Shown: in pieces, positions 26,601-38,700 of the stretch | How positions within the stretch are numbered: position 1 is the first letter of the stretch | Layout of the letters: each line of letters opens with the position of its first letter | NCBI GenBank assembly: GCA_964016885.1 | Contig: OZ024742.1 | Coordinates: 166,001 to 230,000 of the forward strand | Source: Eledone cirrhosa | Taxonomy: Eukaryota; Mollusca; Cephalopoda; Octopoda; Eledonidae | Reading direction: 5' to 3' | Length of the DNA: 64,000 nt | Notes under the pieces: model-generated | Database searches by the model: none | Told to the model about the DNA's origin: nothing | The model's input: the letters and a program-made list of their open reading frames with translations, nothing else | Translations under genes and position numbers: made by a program

Positions 26601-28044
26601 CAGTCTGCTGTGGTCTGGTAGCCACCAAGAAGGTGGTCAGTCTGCTGTGGTCTGGTAGCCACCAACATGGTGGTCAGTCTGCTGTGGTCTGGTAGCCACC
26701 GACATGGTGGTCAGTCAGCTGTGGTCTGGTAGCCACCAAGAAGGTGGTCAGTCAGCTGTGGTCTGGTAGCCACCAACATGGTGGTCATTCAGCTGTGGTC
26801 TGGTAGCCACCAACATGGTGGTCAGTCTGCTGTGGTCTGGTAGCCACCAACATGGTGGTCAGTCAGCTGTGGTCTGGTAGCCACCAAGAAGGTGGTCAGT
26901 CAGCTGTGGTCTGGTAGCCACCAACATGGTGGTCATTCAGCTGTGGTCTGGTAGCCACCGACATGGTGGTCAGTCAGCTGTGGTCTGGTAGCCACCAAGA
27001 AGGTGGTCAGTCAGCTGTGGTCTGGTAGCCACCAACATGGTGGTCAGTCTGCTGTGGTCTGGTAGCCACCAACATGGTGGTCAGTCTGCTGTGGTCTGGT
27101 AGCCACCAAGAAGGTGGTCAGTCTGCTGTGGTCTGGTAGCCACCAACATGGTGGTCAGTCTGCTGTGGTCTGGTAGCCACCAAGAAGGTGGTCAGTCTGC
27201 TGTGGTCTGGTAGCCACCGACATGGTGGTCAGTCAGCTGTGGTCTGGTAGCCACCGACATGGTGGTCAGTCAGCTGTGGTCTGGTAGCCACCGACATGGT
27301 GGTCAGTCAGCTGTGGTCTGGTAGCCACCAACATGGTGGTCAGTCAGCTGTGGTCTGGTAGCCACCGACATGGTGGTCAGTCAGCTGTGGTCTGGTAGCC
27401 ACCGACATGGTGGTCAGTCAGCTGTGGTCTGGTAGCCACCGACATGGTGGTCAGTCAGCTGTGGTCTGGTAGCCACCGACATGGTGGTCAGTCAGCTGTG
27501 GTCTGGTAGCCACCGACATGGTGGTCAGTCAGCTGTGGTCTGGTAGCCACCGACATGGTGGTCAGTCAGCTGTGGTCTGGTAGCCACCAAGAAGGTGGTC
27601 AGTCAGCTGTGGTCTGGTAGCCACCAACAAGGTGGTCAGTCAGCTGTGGTCTGGTAGCCACCGACATGGTGGTCAGTCAGCTGTGGTCTGGTAGCCACCG
27701 ACATGGTGGTCAGTCAGCTGTGGTCTGGTAGCCACCGACATGGTGGTCAGTCAGCTGTGGTCTGGTAGCCACCAAGAAGGTGGTCAGTCAGCTGTGGTCT
27801 GGTAGCCACCAACAAGGTGGTCAGTCAGCTGTGGTCTGGTAGCCACCGACATGGTGGTCAGTCAGCTGTGGTCTGGTAGCCACCAACATGGTGGTCAGTC
27901 AGCTGTGGTCTGGTAGCCACCAAGAAGGTGGTCAGTCAGCTGTGGTCTGGTAGCCACCAACAAGGTGGTCAGTCAGCTGTGGTCTGGTAGCCACCGACAT
28001 GGTGGTCAGTCAGCTGTGGTCTGGTAGCCACCAACATGGTGGTA

Positions 28045-28180
28045 AGTCTAGTGTGATACTAGTGTACAGTTAGTTTCCGCGGGTTTTGTTAATGATGAAA
28101 CCCACTCCATATTCATGCTTGGTGTCATCACTGCTGTACCACAGTTTGTGACCTTCATTTGTAGTTGTCTCACTAAATCC
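28045..28180. other. Right flank of the satellite, no gene seen
   Basis: The 37-bp pattern stops abruptly after GGTGGTAAGTC and single-copy-looking sequence follows. A small repeat (CTAGTGTGATACTAGTGTAC) lies at the edge. I see no coding signal. Confidence 0.6.
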
Positions 28181-28310
28181 AGTCCACCTGACTTCAGCCA
28201 ACCCTAACGTAGCCCACGTGACTTCAGCCAACCCTATCATACCCCACGTGACTTCAGCCAACCCTAACTTACCCCCACGTGACTTCAGCCAACCCTAACA
28301 TCCCCCATGT
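28181..28310. repeat. 30-bp minisatellite, about 4 copies, with CACGTG boxes
   Basis: Four copies of a 30-31-bp unit contain GACTTCAGCCAACCCTA. Three of them carry the palindrome CACGTG (near 28215, 28245 and 28276) and the first has CACCTG. CACGTG is the canonical E-box, but no promoter is evident here. A 63-aa minus-strand frame across it is a repeat artefact. Confidence 0.85.
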
Positions 28311-29029
28311 GTATCTGGCAAGTTCGAGTGTCGATGTTCCATGTGCTAAAGTATTTAGAAGACTTGATGGTTCTCGCTGTGGGTGTCATTGTCCCAGTTG
28401 TACATTGGTCACCTCCAGGAAATAGTAGTAGAAAGCGGTCATTGGTTTTCTGGGCCTCGAGTGATCCGACATTTTATTGGAGCTTTTGTCTATCATAGCA
28501 TTTTGGTGTACCTTAAGAATACCTCGCAGCGCCCCTCTCTAAGCTTCAAGTCCCTCGCTAAGCTTAGCCTGCCAGCAGAAACAGATTCCTGGGTGTGGTT
28601 GAAAAAGTTTTCAGATGCAATAGTGAGAATCAGGTGAGAACCACTGTACCTATCCACCCCTAAGGAGGACGCTGCCTGACATCAAGGTATTCTCACTACC
28701 TGAACACATCTATTCAGTTATACACTTAAGTTTACTTATTCTGCGTTTGTGTCTGATTGGAGTTATTTCCCTTGCATCAGAGATCGATTAAGAATGTATT
28801 GCTACATATCAATTTGAAAGAATGTCCTGAGCAGCTAAGATCTTATGAAATTAATTGAAAAAAGGTGGGTAGAGACAACAGAAAACAGTCCCTTCTCATC
28901 AGTCGACTTCTGGAGGTCCTTGTGGTTCCGGTGTAATACACACAAACACATTCCAGCAAGTGCTGGTTGCTGATTAGAGTTACTTCCCTTCCATAACAAA
29001 ATAAATAAATCAGCATCTCACACCAGCAA
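28311..29029. other. Low-copy DNA without a recognised gene
   Basis: Several short frames of 60-85 codons cross this interval but overlap each other in different frames and show no recognisable domain. The phrase AGTTATTTCCC or AGTTACTTCCC occurs near 28761 and 28977 and again near 29043, suggesting pieces of one dispersed repeat. Nothing else can be supported. Confidence 0.5.
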
Positions 29030-29173
29030 ATGAATGTAACAGAGTTATTTCCCCTGCGCAGGTGTGAGCCTCACGAGCTGAAATGGCTTTTCCAGCGCGT
29101 CTCCCTTGCCGTCATCCGGGGAAACGCCTTCTCCATTCTGTCCGCCGAGGCTGTGGGGAGGCCACCAATATGA
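29030..29173 (+). CDS. Possible short coding exon, unrecognised (47 codons)
   Basis: An open frame from ATG at 29030 to TGA at 29171-29173 encodes 47 residues. The interval 29062-29170 is clearly GC-richer than its surroundings and reads as an amphipathic protein segment (HELKWLFQRVSLAVIRGNAF). A pyrimidine-rich stretch ending CCCCTGCGCAG places a plausible splice acceptor at 29060-29061, so this may be the last exon of a gene whose upstream exons are elsewhere, rather than a free-standing ORF. A poly(A) signal AATAAA lies at 30089-30094, 0.9 kb downstream. I do not recognise the protein. Chance or a decayed element remains possible. Confidence 0.3.
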   Translation: MNVTELFPLRRCEPHELKWLFQRVSLAVIRGNAFSILSAEAVGRPPI

Positions 29174-29270
29174 TTGACTGACTTGTCATTTTATCTGTCA
29201 GATGTTCTCTATCTGCAGTTTCCACTTAGTGTGAATGCTACCACAAATTAAGTACACCTATATAATTACA

Positions 29271-29287
29271 CCCCCCCCCCCCCCCCC
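29271..29287. repeat. Poly(C) tract, 17 bases
   Basis: An uninterrupted run of cytosines follows AATTACA. It is a simple-sequence tract with G-quadruplex potential on the minus strand and is likely to vary in length. Confidence 0.9.
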
Positions 29288-29429
29288 TACTGATAATTTG
29301 GTTATTATTTAATAGATTTGATATTAAAGTTAATTTCAAACGAAAAACTATTTATATTACTTTTTCTTTTAATAGCCACACTACAGTCGCAGTTATTGTT
29401 GCGATGTCAGGTCTTCTGACTGCTACTGA

Positions 29430-29690
29430 CACCATGAAACCCAGTACAACCTGCTTCATGGTTGAGTGGTCAGCAACTAAACCGACTCTTGGTCTGGTCA
29501 AGTCAGGCTTCTGCCTGTTACAAGTACTATGAAACCCAGTGCAACCTGCTTCATAAATTTATATATATAATTTTAAAGAAATGGAGACAAAGTGACGTCT
29601 GGACAAGTATCCTCCACTTCCAACTAACTTACCCTTCATGGTCGAGTGGTCAGAAACTAAACCGACTCCCACACCAGACCCTGGTCAGGT
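29430..29690. repeat. Diverged local duplication
   Basis: ATGAAACCCAGTACAACCTG at 29434 recurs with one change at 29529, and GAGTGGTCAGCAACTAAACC near 29463 recurs near 29643 with one change. The pieces form an interleaved, partly duplicated unit of about 95-180 bp. There is no recognisable coding content. Confidence 0.6.
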
Positions 29691-29784
29691 GAAGAGTGTA
29701 AGTGGATCCCCAGCAGCACAAAAAACAAGAGCTGTTAAATGGTGGATGAACTCCTCAAAGACAACGGCTATCCACCCCAACTAG

Positions 29785-29946
29785 GGGTTATATAGCCTCA
29801 CCAACCCACAATTGACCAAACATGGTGAGTACAGCTACACCCCTGAAGACATGACCAAAGTCAAACAGAAAGCAGCAGAGATCAACCAGAGAGGGGTTCC
29901 TTCAAAAGGAGTGAGAAGGCCCTGGATTTCACAAGACTGTCTATGA
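29785..29946 (+). CDS. Short open frame after a stop, unrecognised (53 codons)
   Basis: Between TAG at 29782 and TGA at 29944-29946 an open frame reads 53 residues, including HGEYSYTPEDMTKVKQKAAE and ending RRPWISQDCL. The composition is protein-like (a Lys/Glu-rich helix, then a Pro/Arg/Trp tail), which hints at the 3' exon of a gene or a decayed transposase. There is no ATG at its start and I see no convincing splice acceptor. The poly(A) signal at 30089 lies 140 bp downstream. The family is not recognised. Confidence 0.25.
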   Translation, partial: GLYSLTNPQLTKHGEYSYTPEDMTKVKQKAAEINQRGVPSKGVRRPWISQDCL

Positions 29947-30088
29947 AGATACTTAAGTGATGTCAAGTGTTAAAGTAAATTTATTATATATATTTATGTG
30001 GATGGATTTCTATGTATCAGATGCAGTTTAAGCAAAATCTTTTCCATTTCCTTTTATCATAATTTTATGTTCAAATATGTACAAGACT

Positions 30089-30094
30089 AATAAA
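30089..30094 (+). promoter_or_regulatory. Canonical poly(A) signal AATAAA
   Basis: AATAAA occurs in ACTAATAAATATTTG, downstream of two short plus-strand open frames (ending 29173 and 29946). Such hexamers are common by chance in AT-rich DNA, so its use is unproven. Confidence 0.3.
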
Positions 30095-30109
30095 TATTTG
30101 AAATTTCTT

Positions 30110-30445
30110 CATAATTCTTTGTCATGAATCTTGGGTAATGACCAAAAGAATATGATCACGAATGCAAGCAGCTGAAATGGGATTCCTCCACAGGGTTTTA
30201 GTAGTAACGTTACTCAATAGAGTGCCTAGCCCAGAGATCAGAATGTCACTCCAGATAGAGCTGCTACTTCTCCAAGTTGAGGGATCACAGCTTCAATACT
30301 ATGGGCATGTGGTTAGAATGTCTTAGGAAAGAATCACTGGATAGAATCAACTGACAGGTAACCCAGGTGAAGATTCAGAGCAGGATCGTTGGATAACACC
30401 CAAGAGCTTGGCTGGTCTTGCTTGGGGTGATCTTCGTGGGTGAAT
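30110..30445 (+). pseudogene. Decayed non-LTR retrotransposon 3' end (C-terminal region)
   Basis: Frame-by-frame reading gives ESWVMTKRI, a stop, SRMQAAEMGFLHRVL, then IRMSLQIELLLLQVEGSQLQ and YYGHVVRM before another stop. This is the conserved C-terminal segment found after the reverse transcriptase in many animal LINEs, with the YGHVVRM signature. At least two stops show it is dead. It probably belongs to the same type of element as the decayed reverse transcriptase at 42440-43345, because both resemble one widespread animal LINE consensus, but they do not overlap, so this is inference. Confidence 0.75.
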
Positions 30446-30800
30446 CTCAACATTTACTCGGCCCTGTTTGAAAGCTTTGTGCCACTTAAAAAACCTCACC
30501 TTGATAGAGTGGCACTTCCATATGTTTGTGTTAAAGAATTAAATGTTTCGCTGGCAGGTTTATTGAGTTTCGCACAAAATTTGATCACAAATCTTTGCTA
30601 CATTTGTGATGTAGAAGAATTTCAAACAAAGGTTATAAATATATGTCTACATAAACAGCACTAGCCCACCATTTGACTCAGTCATGTTGAAATAAGTACT
30701 TGCAGCCAATGTTATAACCAATATGCCTATATACATCAACGATGTACTATCTTACTATGTTGTACATAGGAAAATCAGTACTCTTACTTTTGGGACAAAC
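30446..30800. other. Low-copy DNA, one 74-codon frame, no recognised gene
   Basis: A plus-strand frame at 30440-30664 encodes 74 residues with no recognisable domain. It directly follows the LINE remnant and may be part of it or chance. Nothing else is apparent. Confidence 0.4.
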
Positions 30801-30806
30801 CTGTGT

Positions 30807-30848
<42 letters not shown>

Positions 30849-30855
30849 ACACACT
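30801..30855. repeat. (GT)n microsatellite
   Basis: A nearly pure GT dinucleotide run with one CT interruption, ending in TACACACAC. Confidence 0.95.
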
Positions 30856-31990
30856 ACCCGAATTACCTGTGCCTTGCTGCGTTTCACACATTTTTTTTTG
30901 TAAGAAAATGATGATTGATTTTAAATCAGTGATATAATTTATGGAGAAAAACTCTGCATTTCAATATTACTCAATGTAAAATGTAATGCATGAAAAATTG
31001 GAAAACATTTTTTTATAATATATCAAATAAAAATTACATTATTAAAACTTATTCTTATTCTTATTTTGTTTCTTGTAAATAATTTTTTTAAAAATATCAA
31101 TTCAAAACTTTTGTCAATAGGCATCATATCTTGTCATTTACCTATGGTTTAAATTTGCTATAAATTGAAGGGAAAGAATTTTCAGCGGGGGGTTGTGCCT
31201 CTGGGGAACCCTTTGATTAAAATAAAATATACTTATCCAAGTACCCTGGGCAATGTAGTTTCAGAATATATATGGTTATGGGGTTCTATCTCCAAAACCA
31301 TAGGAGGAGTTCGTGAACAAACAAACAGGTATACAACTTATATATATTGTATTAGTGTGTAACATTCAGTTATTGAGGGTCACCAATTAATCACACATTA
31401 CTTGTGGAGCCTGTTACCAATGTGGGATTCTATGTTTGCGTCTTCACCCTTTTCAGAGGCCATAACAAGAGTGTTAATAATAATAATTATTATATTACTA
31501 TTATAGTAAGTGGGAACAAAATATCAATATAACATCAATATCAGTTTTAATTACACGTGACATGTGTTTCACAATTGATCAGCTCAAGGTACAATAAGTA
31601 GTGATTGGGGTACCTCTCTGGAATTAATAGGTCATCACTGTTGGTCCCTCTCTAGTCACATTAAGAGGGAACATGGGGTCTTTACTGGTCTCTCCTTGGG
31701 TACTTGCCTCTGAAATTCCACCCAAAAGCCACACAGTTCTGTAAAACTAATCACAGCTACAATGGCACCCAATTAAAAACAAAACCATCAATGATAAAGA
31801 AAATACACCCAAGTACCATATAGTAGAGGTCATTAATAACTTGGTTATTAGACTGGTCATTCTCTGGCCACAAGTTATAGTGACCACCCAAGTACCAAGT
31901 TAATATCCTGGACATTAATTCTCTGGCTACAAGCTGTAATAGCTATTTTCTTTTACCACACAACATTGATACTTAACTCGGTCACGGCCG
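30856..31990. other. AT-rich intergenic DNA, no gene seen
   Basis: This stretch is AT-rich. Around 31850-31950 there is a diverged internal duplication (CATTCTCTGGCCACAAG against CATTAATTCTCTGGCTACAAG, each near AAGTACCA). A segment at about 31220-31320 reads like a dispersed repeat (GGTTCTATCTCCAAAACCAT), but no terminal structures are visible. I see no convincing gene. Confidence 0.5.
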
Positions 31991-34680
31991 TATATCTAAT
32001 GTACACACACTACATCTAATGTACACACACTATATATCTAATGTACACACACTACATATCTATTGTACACATACTATATATATCTAATGTACACACACTA
32101 TATATATCTAATGTACACATACTATATATATCTAATGTACACACACTACATATCTATTGTACACACACTATATATATCTAATGTACACACACTATATATA
32201 TCTAATGTACATCAACTACATATCTAATGTACACATACTATATATATCTAATGTACACACACTATATATATCTAATGTACACACACTATATATATCTAAT
32301 GTACACACACTACATATCTAATGTACACATACTATATATATCTAATGTACACACACTATATATATCTAATGTACACACACTATATATATCTAATGTACAC
32401 ACACTATATATATCTAATGTACACACACTACATATCTAATGTACACACACTATATATATCTAATGTACACACACTATATATCTAATGTACACACACTATA
32501 TATATCTAATGTACACACACTATATATATCTAATGTACACACACTATATATATCTAATGTACACACACTACATATATCTAATGTACACACACTACATATC
32601 TAATGTACACATACTACATATATCTAATGTACACACACTATATATATCTAATGTACACACACTATATATCTAATGTACACACACTATATATATCTAATGT
32701 ACACACACTATATATATCTAATGTACACACACTATATATATCTAATGTACACACACTATATATATCTAATGTACACACACTATATATATCTAATGTACAC
32801 ACACTATATATCTAATGTACACACACTACATATCTAATGTACACATACTACATATCTAATGTACACATACTACATATCTAATGTACACACACTATATATC
32901 TAATGTACACACACTATATATATCTAATGTACACACACTATATATATCTAATGTACACACACTATATATATCTAATGTACACACATACTACATATCTAAT
33001 GTACACATACTACATATCTAATGTACACATACTACATATCTAATGTACACACACTATATATATCTAATGTACACACACTATATATATCTAATGTACACAC
33101 ACTATATATATCTAATGTACACACACTATATATATCTAATGTACACATACTACATATCTAATGTACACACACTACATATCTAATGTACACACACTATATA
33201 TATCTAATGTACACACACTATATATATCTAATGTACACACACTATATATATATCTAATGTACACATACTACATATCTAATGTACACACACTATATATATC
33301 TAATGTACACACACTATATATATCTAATGTACACACACTATATATATCTAATGTACACACACTATATATCTAATGTACACACACTATATATATCTAATGT
33401 ACACACACTATATATATCTAATGTACACACACTATATATATCTAATGTACACACACTACATATCTAATGTACACACACTATATATATCTAATGTACACAC
33501 ACTATATATCTAATGTACACACACTATATATATCTAATGTACACACACTATATATATCTAATGTACACATACTATATATCTAATGTACACACACTATATA
33601 TATCTAATGTACACACACTATATATATCTAATGTACACACACTATATATATCTAATGTACACACACTATATATCTAATGTACACACACTATATATATCTA
33701 ATGTACACACACTATATATATATCTAATGTACACACACTACATATCTAATGTACACACACTATATATATCTAATGTACACACACTATATATCTAATGTAC
33801 ACACACTATATATATCTAATGTACACACACTATATATATCTAATGTACACACACTATATATATCTAATGTACACACACTATATATATCTAATGTACACAC
33901 ACTATATATATCTAATGTACACACACTATATATATCTAATGTACACACACTATATATCTAATGTACACACACTATATATGTAATGTACACACACTATATA
34001 TATCTAATGTACACATACTACATATCTAATGTACACATACACTATATATCTAATGTACACACACTATATATCTAATGTACACATACTACATATCTAATGT
34101 ACACATACTACATATCTCTAATGTACACACACACTATATATCTAATGTACACACACTATATATCTAATGTACACACACTATATATCTAATGTACACACAC
34201 TATATATCTAATGTACACATACTACATATCTAATGTACACACACTATATATATCTAATGTACACACACTACATATCTAATGTACACACACTATATATCTA
34301 ATGTACACATACTATATATCTAATGTACACATACTATATATCTAATGTACACATACTATATATCTAATGTACACACACTATATATCTAATGTACACACAC
34401 TATATATCTAATGTACACACACTATATATCTAATGTACACACACTATATATCTAATGTACACACACTATATATCTAATGTACACACACTATATATATCTA
34501 ATGTACACACACTACATATCTAATGTACACATACTATATATATCTAATGTACACATACTATATATATCTAATGTACACACACTATATATATCTAATGTAC
34601 ACACACTATATATCTAATGTACACACACTATATATCTAATGTACACACACTATATATCTAATGTACACACACTATATATC

Positions 34681-35740
34681 TAATGTACACATACTATATA
34701 TATCTAATGTACACATACTATATATATCTAATGTACACACACTATATATCTAATGTACACATACTATATATATCTAATGTACACATACTATATATATCTA
34801 ATGTACACACACTATATATCTAATGTACACACACTATATATCTAATGTACACATACTATATATATCTAATGTACACATACTATATATATCTAATGTACAC
34901 ACACTACATATCTAATGTACAAAACACTATATATCTAATGTACACACACTATATATCTAATGTACACATACTATATATATCTAATGTACACACACTATAT
35001 ATCTAATGTACACACACTATATATCTAATGTACACACACTATAGATATATAGTATGTGTACATTAGATATATAATGTACACACACTATATATCTAATGTA
35101 CACATACTATATATATCTAATGTACACACACTATATATATCTAATGTACACATACTATATATATCTAATGTACACACACTATATATCTAATGTACACACA
35201 CTATATATATCTAATGTACACACACTATATATCTAATGTACACACACTATATATCTAATGTACACATACTATATATATCTAATGTACACATACTATATAT
35301 ATCTAATGTACACACACTATATATATCTAATGTACACACACTATATATATCTAATGTACACACACTATATATATCTAATGTACACACACTATATATCTAA
35401 TGTACACACACTATATATCTAATGTACACATACTATATCTAATGTACACACACTATATATCTAATGTACACACACTATATATCTAATGTACACACACTAC
35501 ATATCTAAAGTACACACACTACATATCTAGTGTACACACACTATATATATCTAATGTACACACACTATATATATCTAATGTACACACACTATATATATCT
35601 AATGTACACACACTATATATATCTAATGTACACACACTATATATATCTAATGTACACACACTATATATATCTAATGTACACACACTACATATCTAATGTA
35701 CACACACTACATATCTAATGTACACACACTACATATCTAA
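34681..35740. repeat. Higher-order block duplicated 2652 bp downstream (37333-38392)
   Basis: Rare monomers recur at a constant offset. GTACAAAACAC at about 34921 pairs with 37573, and the pair CTAAAGTAC then CTAGTGTAC near 35505 recurs at 38157; both offsets are 2652 bp. A 62-codon frame at 35530-35718 is matched identically at 38182-38370. Between these anchors the copies differ by a 44-bp (two-monomer) gain and loss. Confidence 0.85.
35023..35068. repeat. Inverted satellite monomer forming a 46-bp palindrome
   Basis: The monomer at 35023-35043 is followed, after the 4-bp spacer GATA, by its reverse complement at 35048-35068 (TATAGTATGTGTACATTAG and so on). The arms are 21 bp with one mismatch. 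It is the only reversed monomer I could find in the array. The matching place in the block copy near 37690 has only forward monomers. Confidence 0.9.
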
Positions 35741-38700
35741 TGTACACACACTACATATCTAATGTACACACACTACATATCTAATGTACACACACTATAT
35801 ATATCTAATGTACACACACTATATATATCTAATGTACACATACTACATATCTAATGTACACACACTACATATCTAATGTACACACACTATATATATCTAA
35901 TGTACACACACTATATATCTAATGTACACATGCTATATATATCTAATGTACACACACTATATATCTAATGTACACACACTATATATCTAATGTACACACA
36001 CTATATATATCTAATGTACACATACTATATATCTAATGTACACACACTATATATCTAATGTACACATACTATATATATCTAATGTACACACACTATATAT
36101 ATCTAATGTACACATACTATATATATCTAATGTACACACACTATATATATCTAATGTACACACACTATATATATCTAATGTACACACACTATATATCTAA
36201 TGTACACACACTATATATCTAATGTACACACACTATATATATCTAATATATATCTATATATATCTAATGTACACACACTATATATCTAATGTACACACAC
36301 TATATATCTAATGTACACACACTATATATATCTAATGTACACACACTACATATCTAATGTACACATACTATATATATCTAATGTACACACACTATATATC
36401 TAATGTACACACACTATATATCTAATGTACACACACTATATATATCTAATGTACACACACTATATATATCTAATGTACACACACTACATATCTAATGTAC
36501 ACACACTATATATATCTAATGTACACACACTATATATATCTAATGTACACATACTATATATATCTAATGTACACACACTATATATATCTAATGTACACAC
36601 ACTATATATATCTAATGTACACACACTATATATATCTAATGTACACACACTATATATCTAATGTACACACACTATATATATCTAATGTACACATACTATA
36701 TATATCTAATGTACACATACTATATATATCTAATGTACACATACTACATATCTAATGTACACACACTATATATCTAATGTACACACACTATATATATCTA
36801 ATGTACACACACTATATATATCTAATGTACACACACTATATATATCTAATGTACACACACTATATATATCTAATGTACACACACTACATATCTAATGTAC
36901 ACACACTATATATATCTAATGTACACACATTATATATATCTAATGTACACACACTATATATATCTAATGTACACACACTATATATCTAATGTACACATAC
37001 TATATATATCTAATGTACACACACTACATATATCTAATGTACACACACTATATATATCTAATGTACACATACTATATATCTAATGTACACACACTATATA
37101 TCTAATGTACACACACTATATATATCTAATGTACACATACTACATATCTAATGAACACACACTATATATATCTAATGTACACACACTACATATCTAATGT
37201 ACACACACTATATATCTAATGTACACACACTATATATATCTAATGTACACACACTATATATATCTAATGTACACACACTATATATATCTAATGTACACAC
37301 ACTATATATCTAATGTACACATACTATATATATCTAATGTACACATACTATATATATCTAATGTACACACACTATATATCTAATGTACACACACTATATA
37401 TCTAATGTACACATACTATATATATCTAATGTACACATACTATATATATCTAATGTACACACACTATATATCTAATGTACACACACTATATATCTAATGT
37501 ACACATACTATATATATCTAATGTACACATACTATATATATCTAATGTACACACACTACATATCTAATGTACAAAACACTATATATCTAATGTACACACA
37601 CTATATATCTAATGTACACATACTATATATATCTAATGTACACACACTATATATCTAATGTACACACACTATATATATCTAATGTACACATACTATATAT
37701 CTAATGTACACATACTATATATATCTAATGTACACACACTATATATATCTAATGTACACATACTATATATATCTAATGTACACACACTATATATCTAATG
37801 TACACACACTATATATATCTAATGTACACACACTATATATATCTAATGTACACACACTATATATCTAATGTACACACACTATATATCTAATGTACACATA
37901 CTATATATATCTAATGTACACACACTATATATATCTAATGTACACACACTATATATATCTAATGTACACACACTATATATATCTAATGTACACACACTAT
38001 ATATCTAATGTACACACACTATATATCTAATGTACACACACTATATATCTAATGTACACATACTATATCTAATGTACACACACTATATATCTAATGTACA
38101 CACACTATATATCTAATGTACACACACTACATATCTAATGTACACACACTACATATCTAAAGTACACACACTACATATCTAGTGTACACACACTATATAT
38201 ATCTAATGTACACACACTATATATATCTAATGTACACACACTATATATATCTAATGTACACACACTATATATATCTAATGTACACACACTATATATATCT
38301 AATGTACACACACTATATATATCTAATGTACACACACTACATATCTAATGTACACACACTACATATCTAATGTACACACACTACATATCTAATGTACACA
38401 CACTATATATATCTAATGTACACACACTATATATATCTAATGTACACACACTATATATATCTAATGTACACACACTATATATATCTACTGTACACATACT
38501 ATATATCTAATGTACACATACTATATATATCTAATGTACACACACTATATCTATCTAATGTACACATACTACATATCTAATGTACACACACTATATATAT
38601 CTAATGTACACATACTATATATATCTAATGTACACATACTACATATCTAATGTACACATACTACATATCTAATGTACACATACTATATATATCTAATGTA

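Larger units (their letters stand above)
1..28044. repeat. 37-bp tandem satellite array, about 758 monomers
   Basis: A head-to-tail array of a 37-bp monomer runs from the window edge to 28044, where it decays into GGTGGTAAGTCTAG. Each monomer starts GGTGGTCAGTC, has A or T at position 12, continues GCTGTGGTCTGGTA and ends GCCACC plus five variable bases (33-37). The common endings are GACAT, AAGAA, AACAT and AACAA. CCACC at 28-32 pairs with GGTGG of the next monomer, so every junction is a 5-bp stem with a 5-nt loop. With A at position 12 the unit also holds CAGCTG. The period is not a multiple of three and each monomer carries TAG, so no long reading frame exists on either strand. Rare indels occur near 505, 789, 5355 and 16235. 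No gene or other insertion interrupts it. The left end lies outside the window. Confidence 0.98.

Noticed and set aside
1..28044. CRISPR array interpretation of the 37-bp repeats
   Set aside because: There are no unique spacers. Monomers are contiguous, and the genome is eukaryotic.
1..28044. CENP-B box in the 37-bp monomer
   Set aside because: The required TTCG and CGGG elements are absent from the monomer.
30440..30664. 74-codon frame after the LINE remnant as a gene
   Set aside because: No recognisable domain, no splice or start context, and adjacency to a dead LINE; kept only as a remark.
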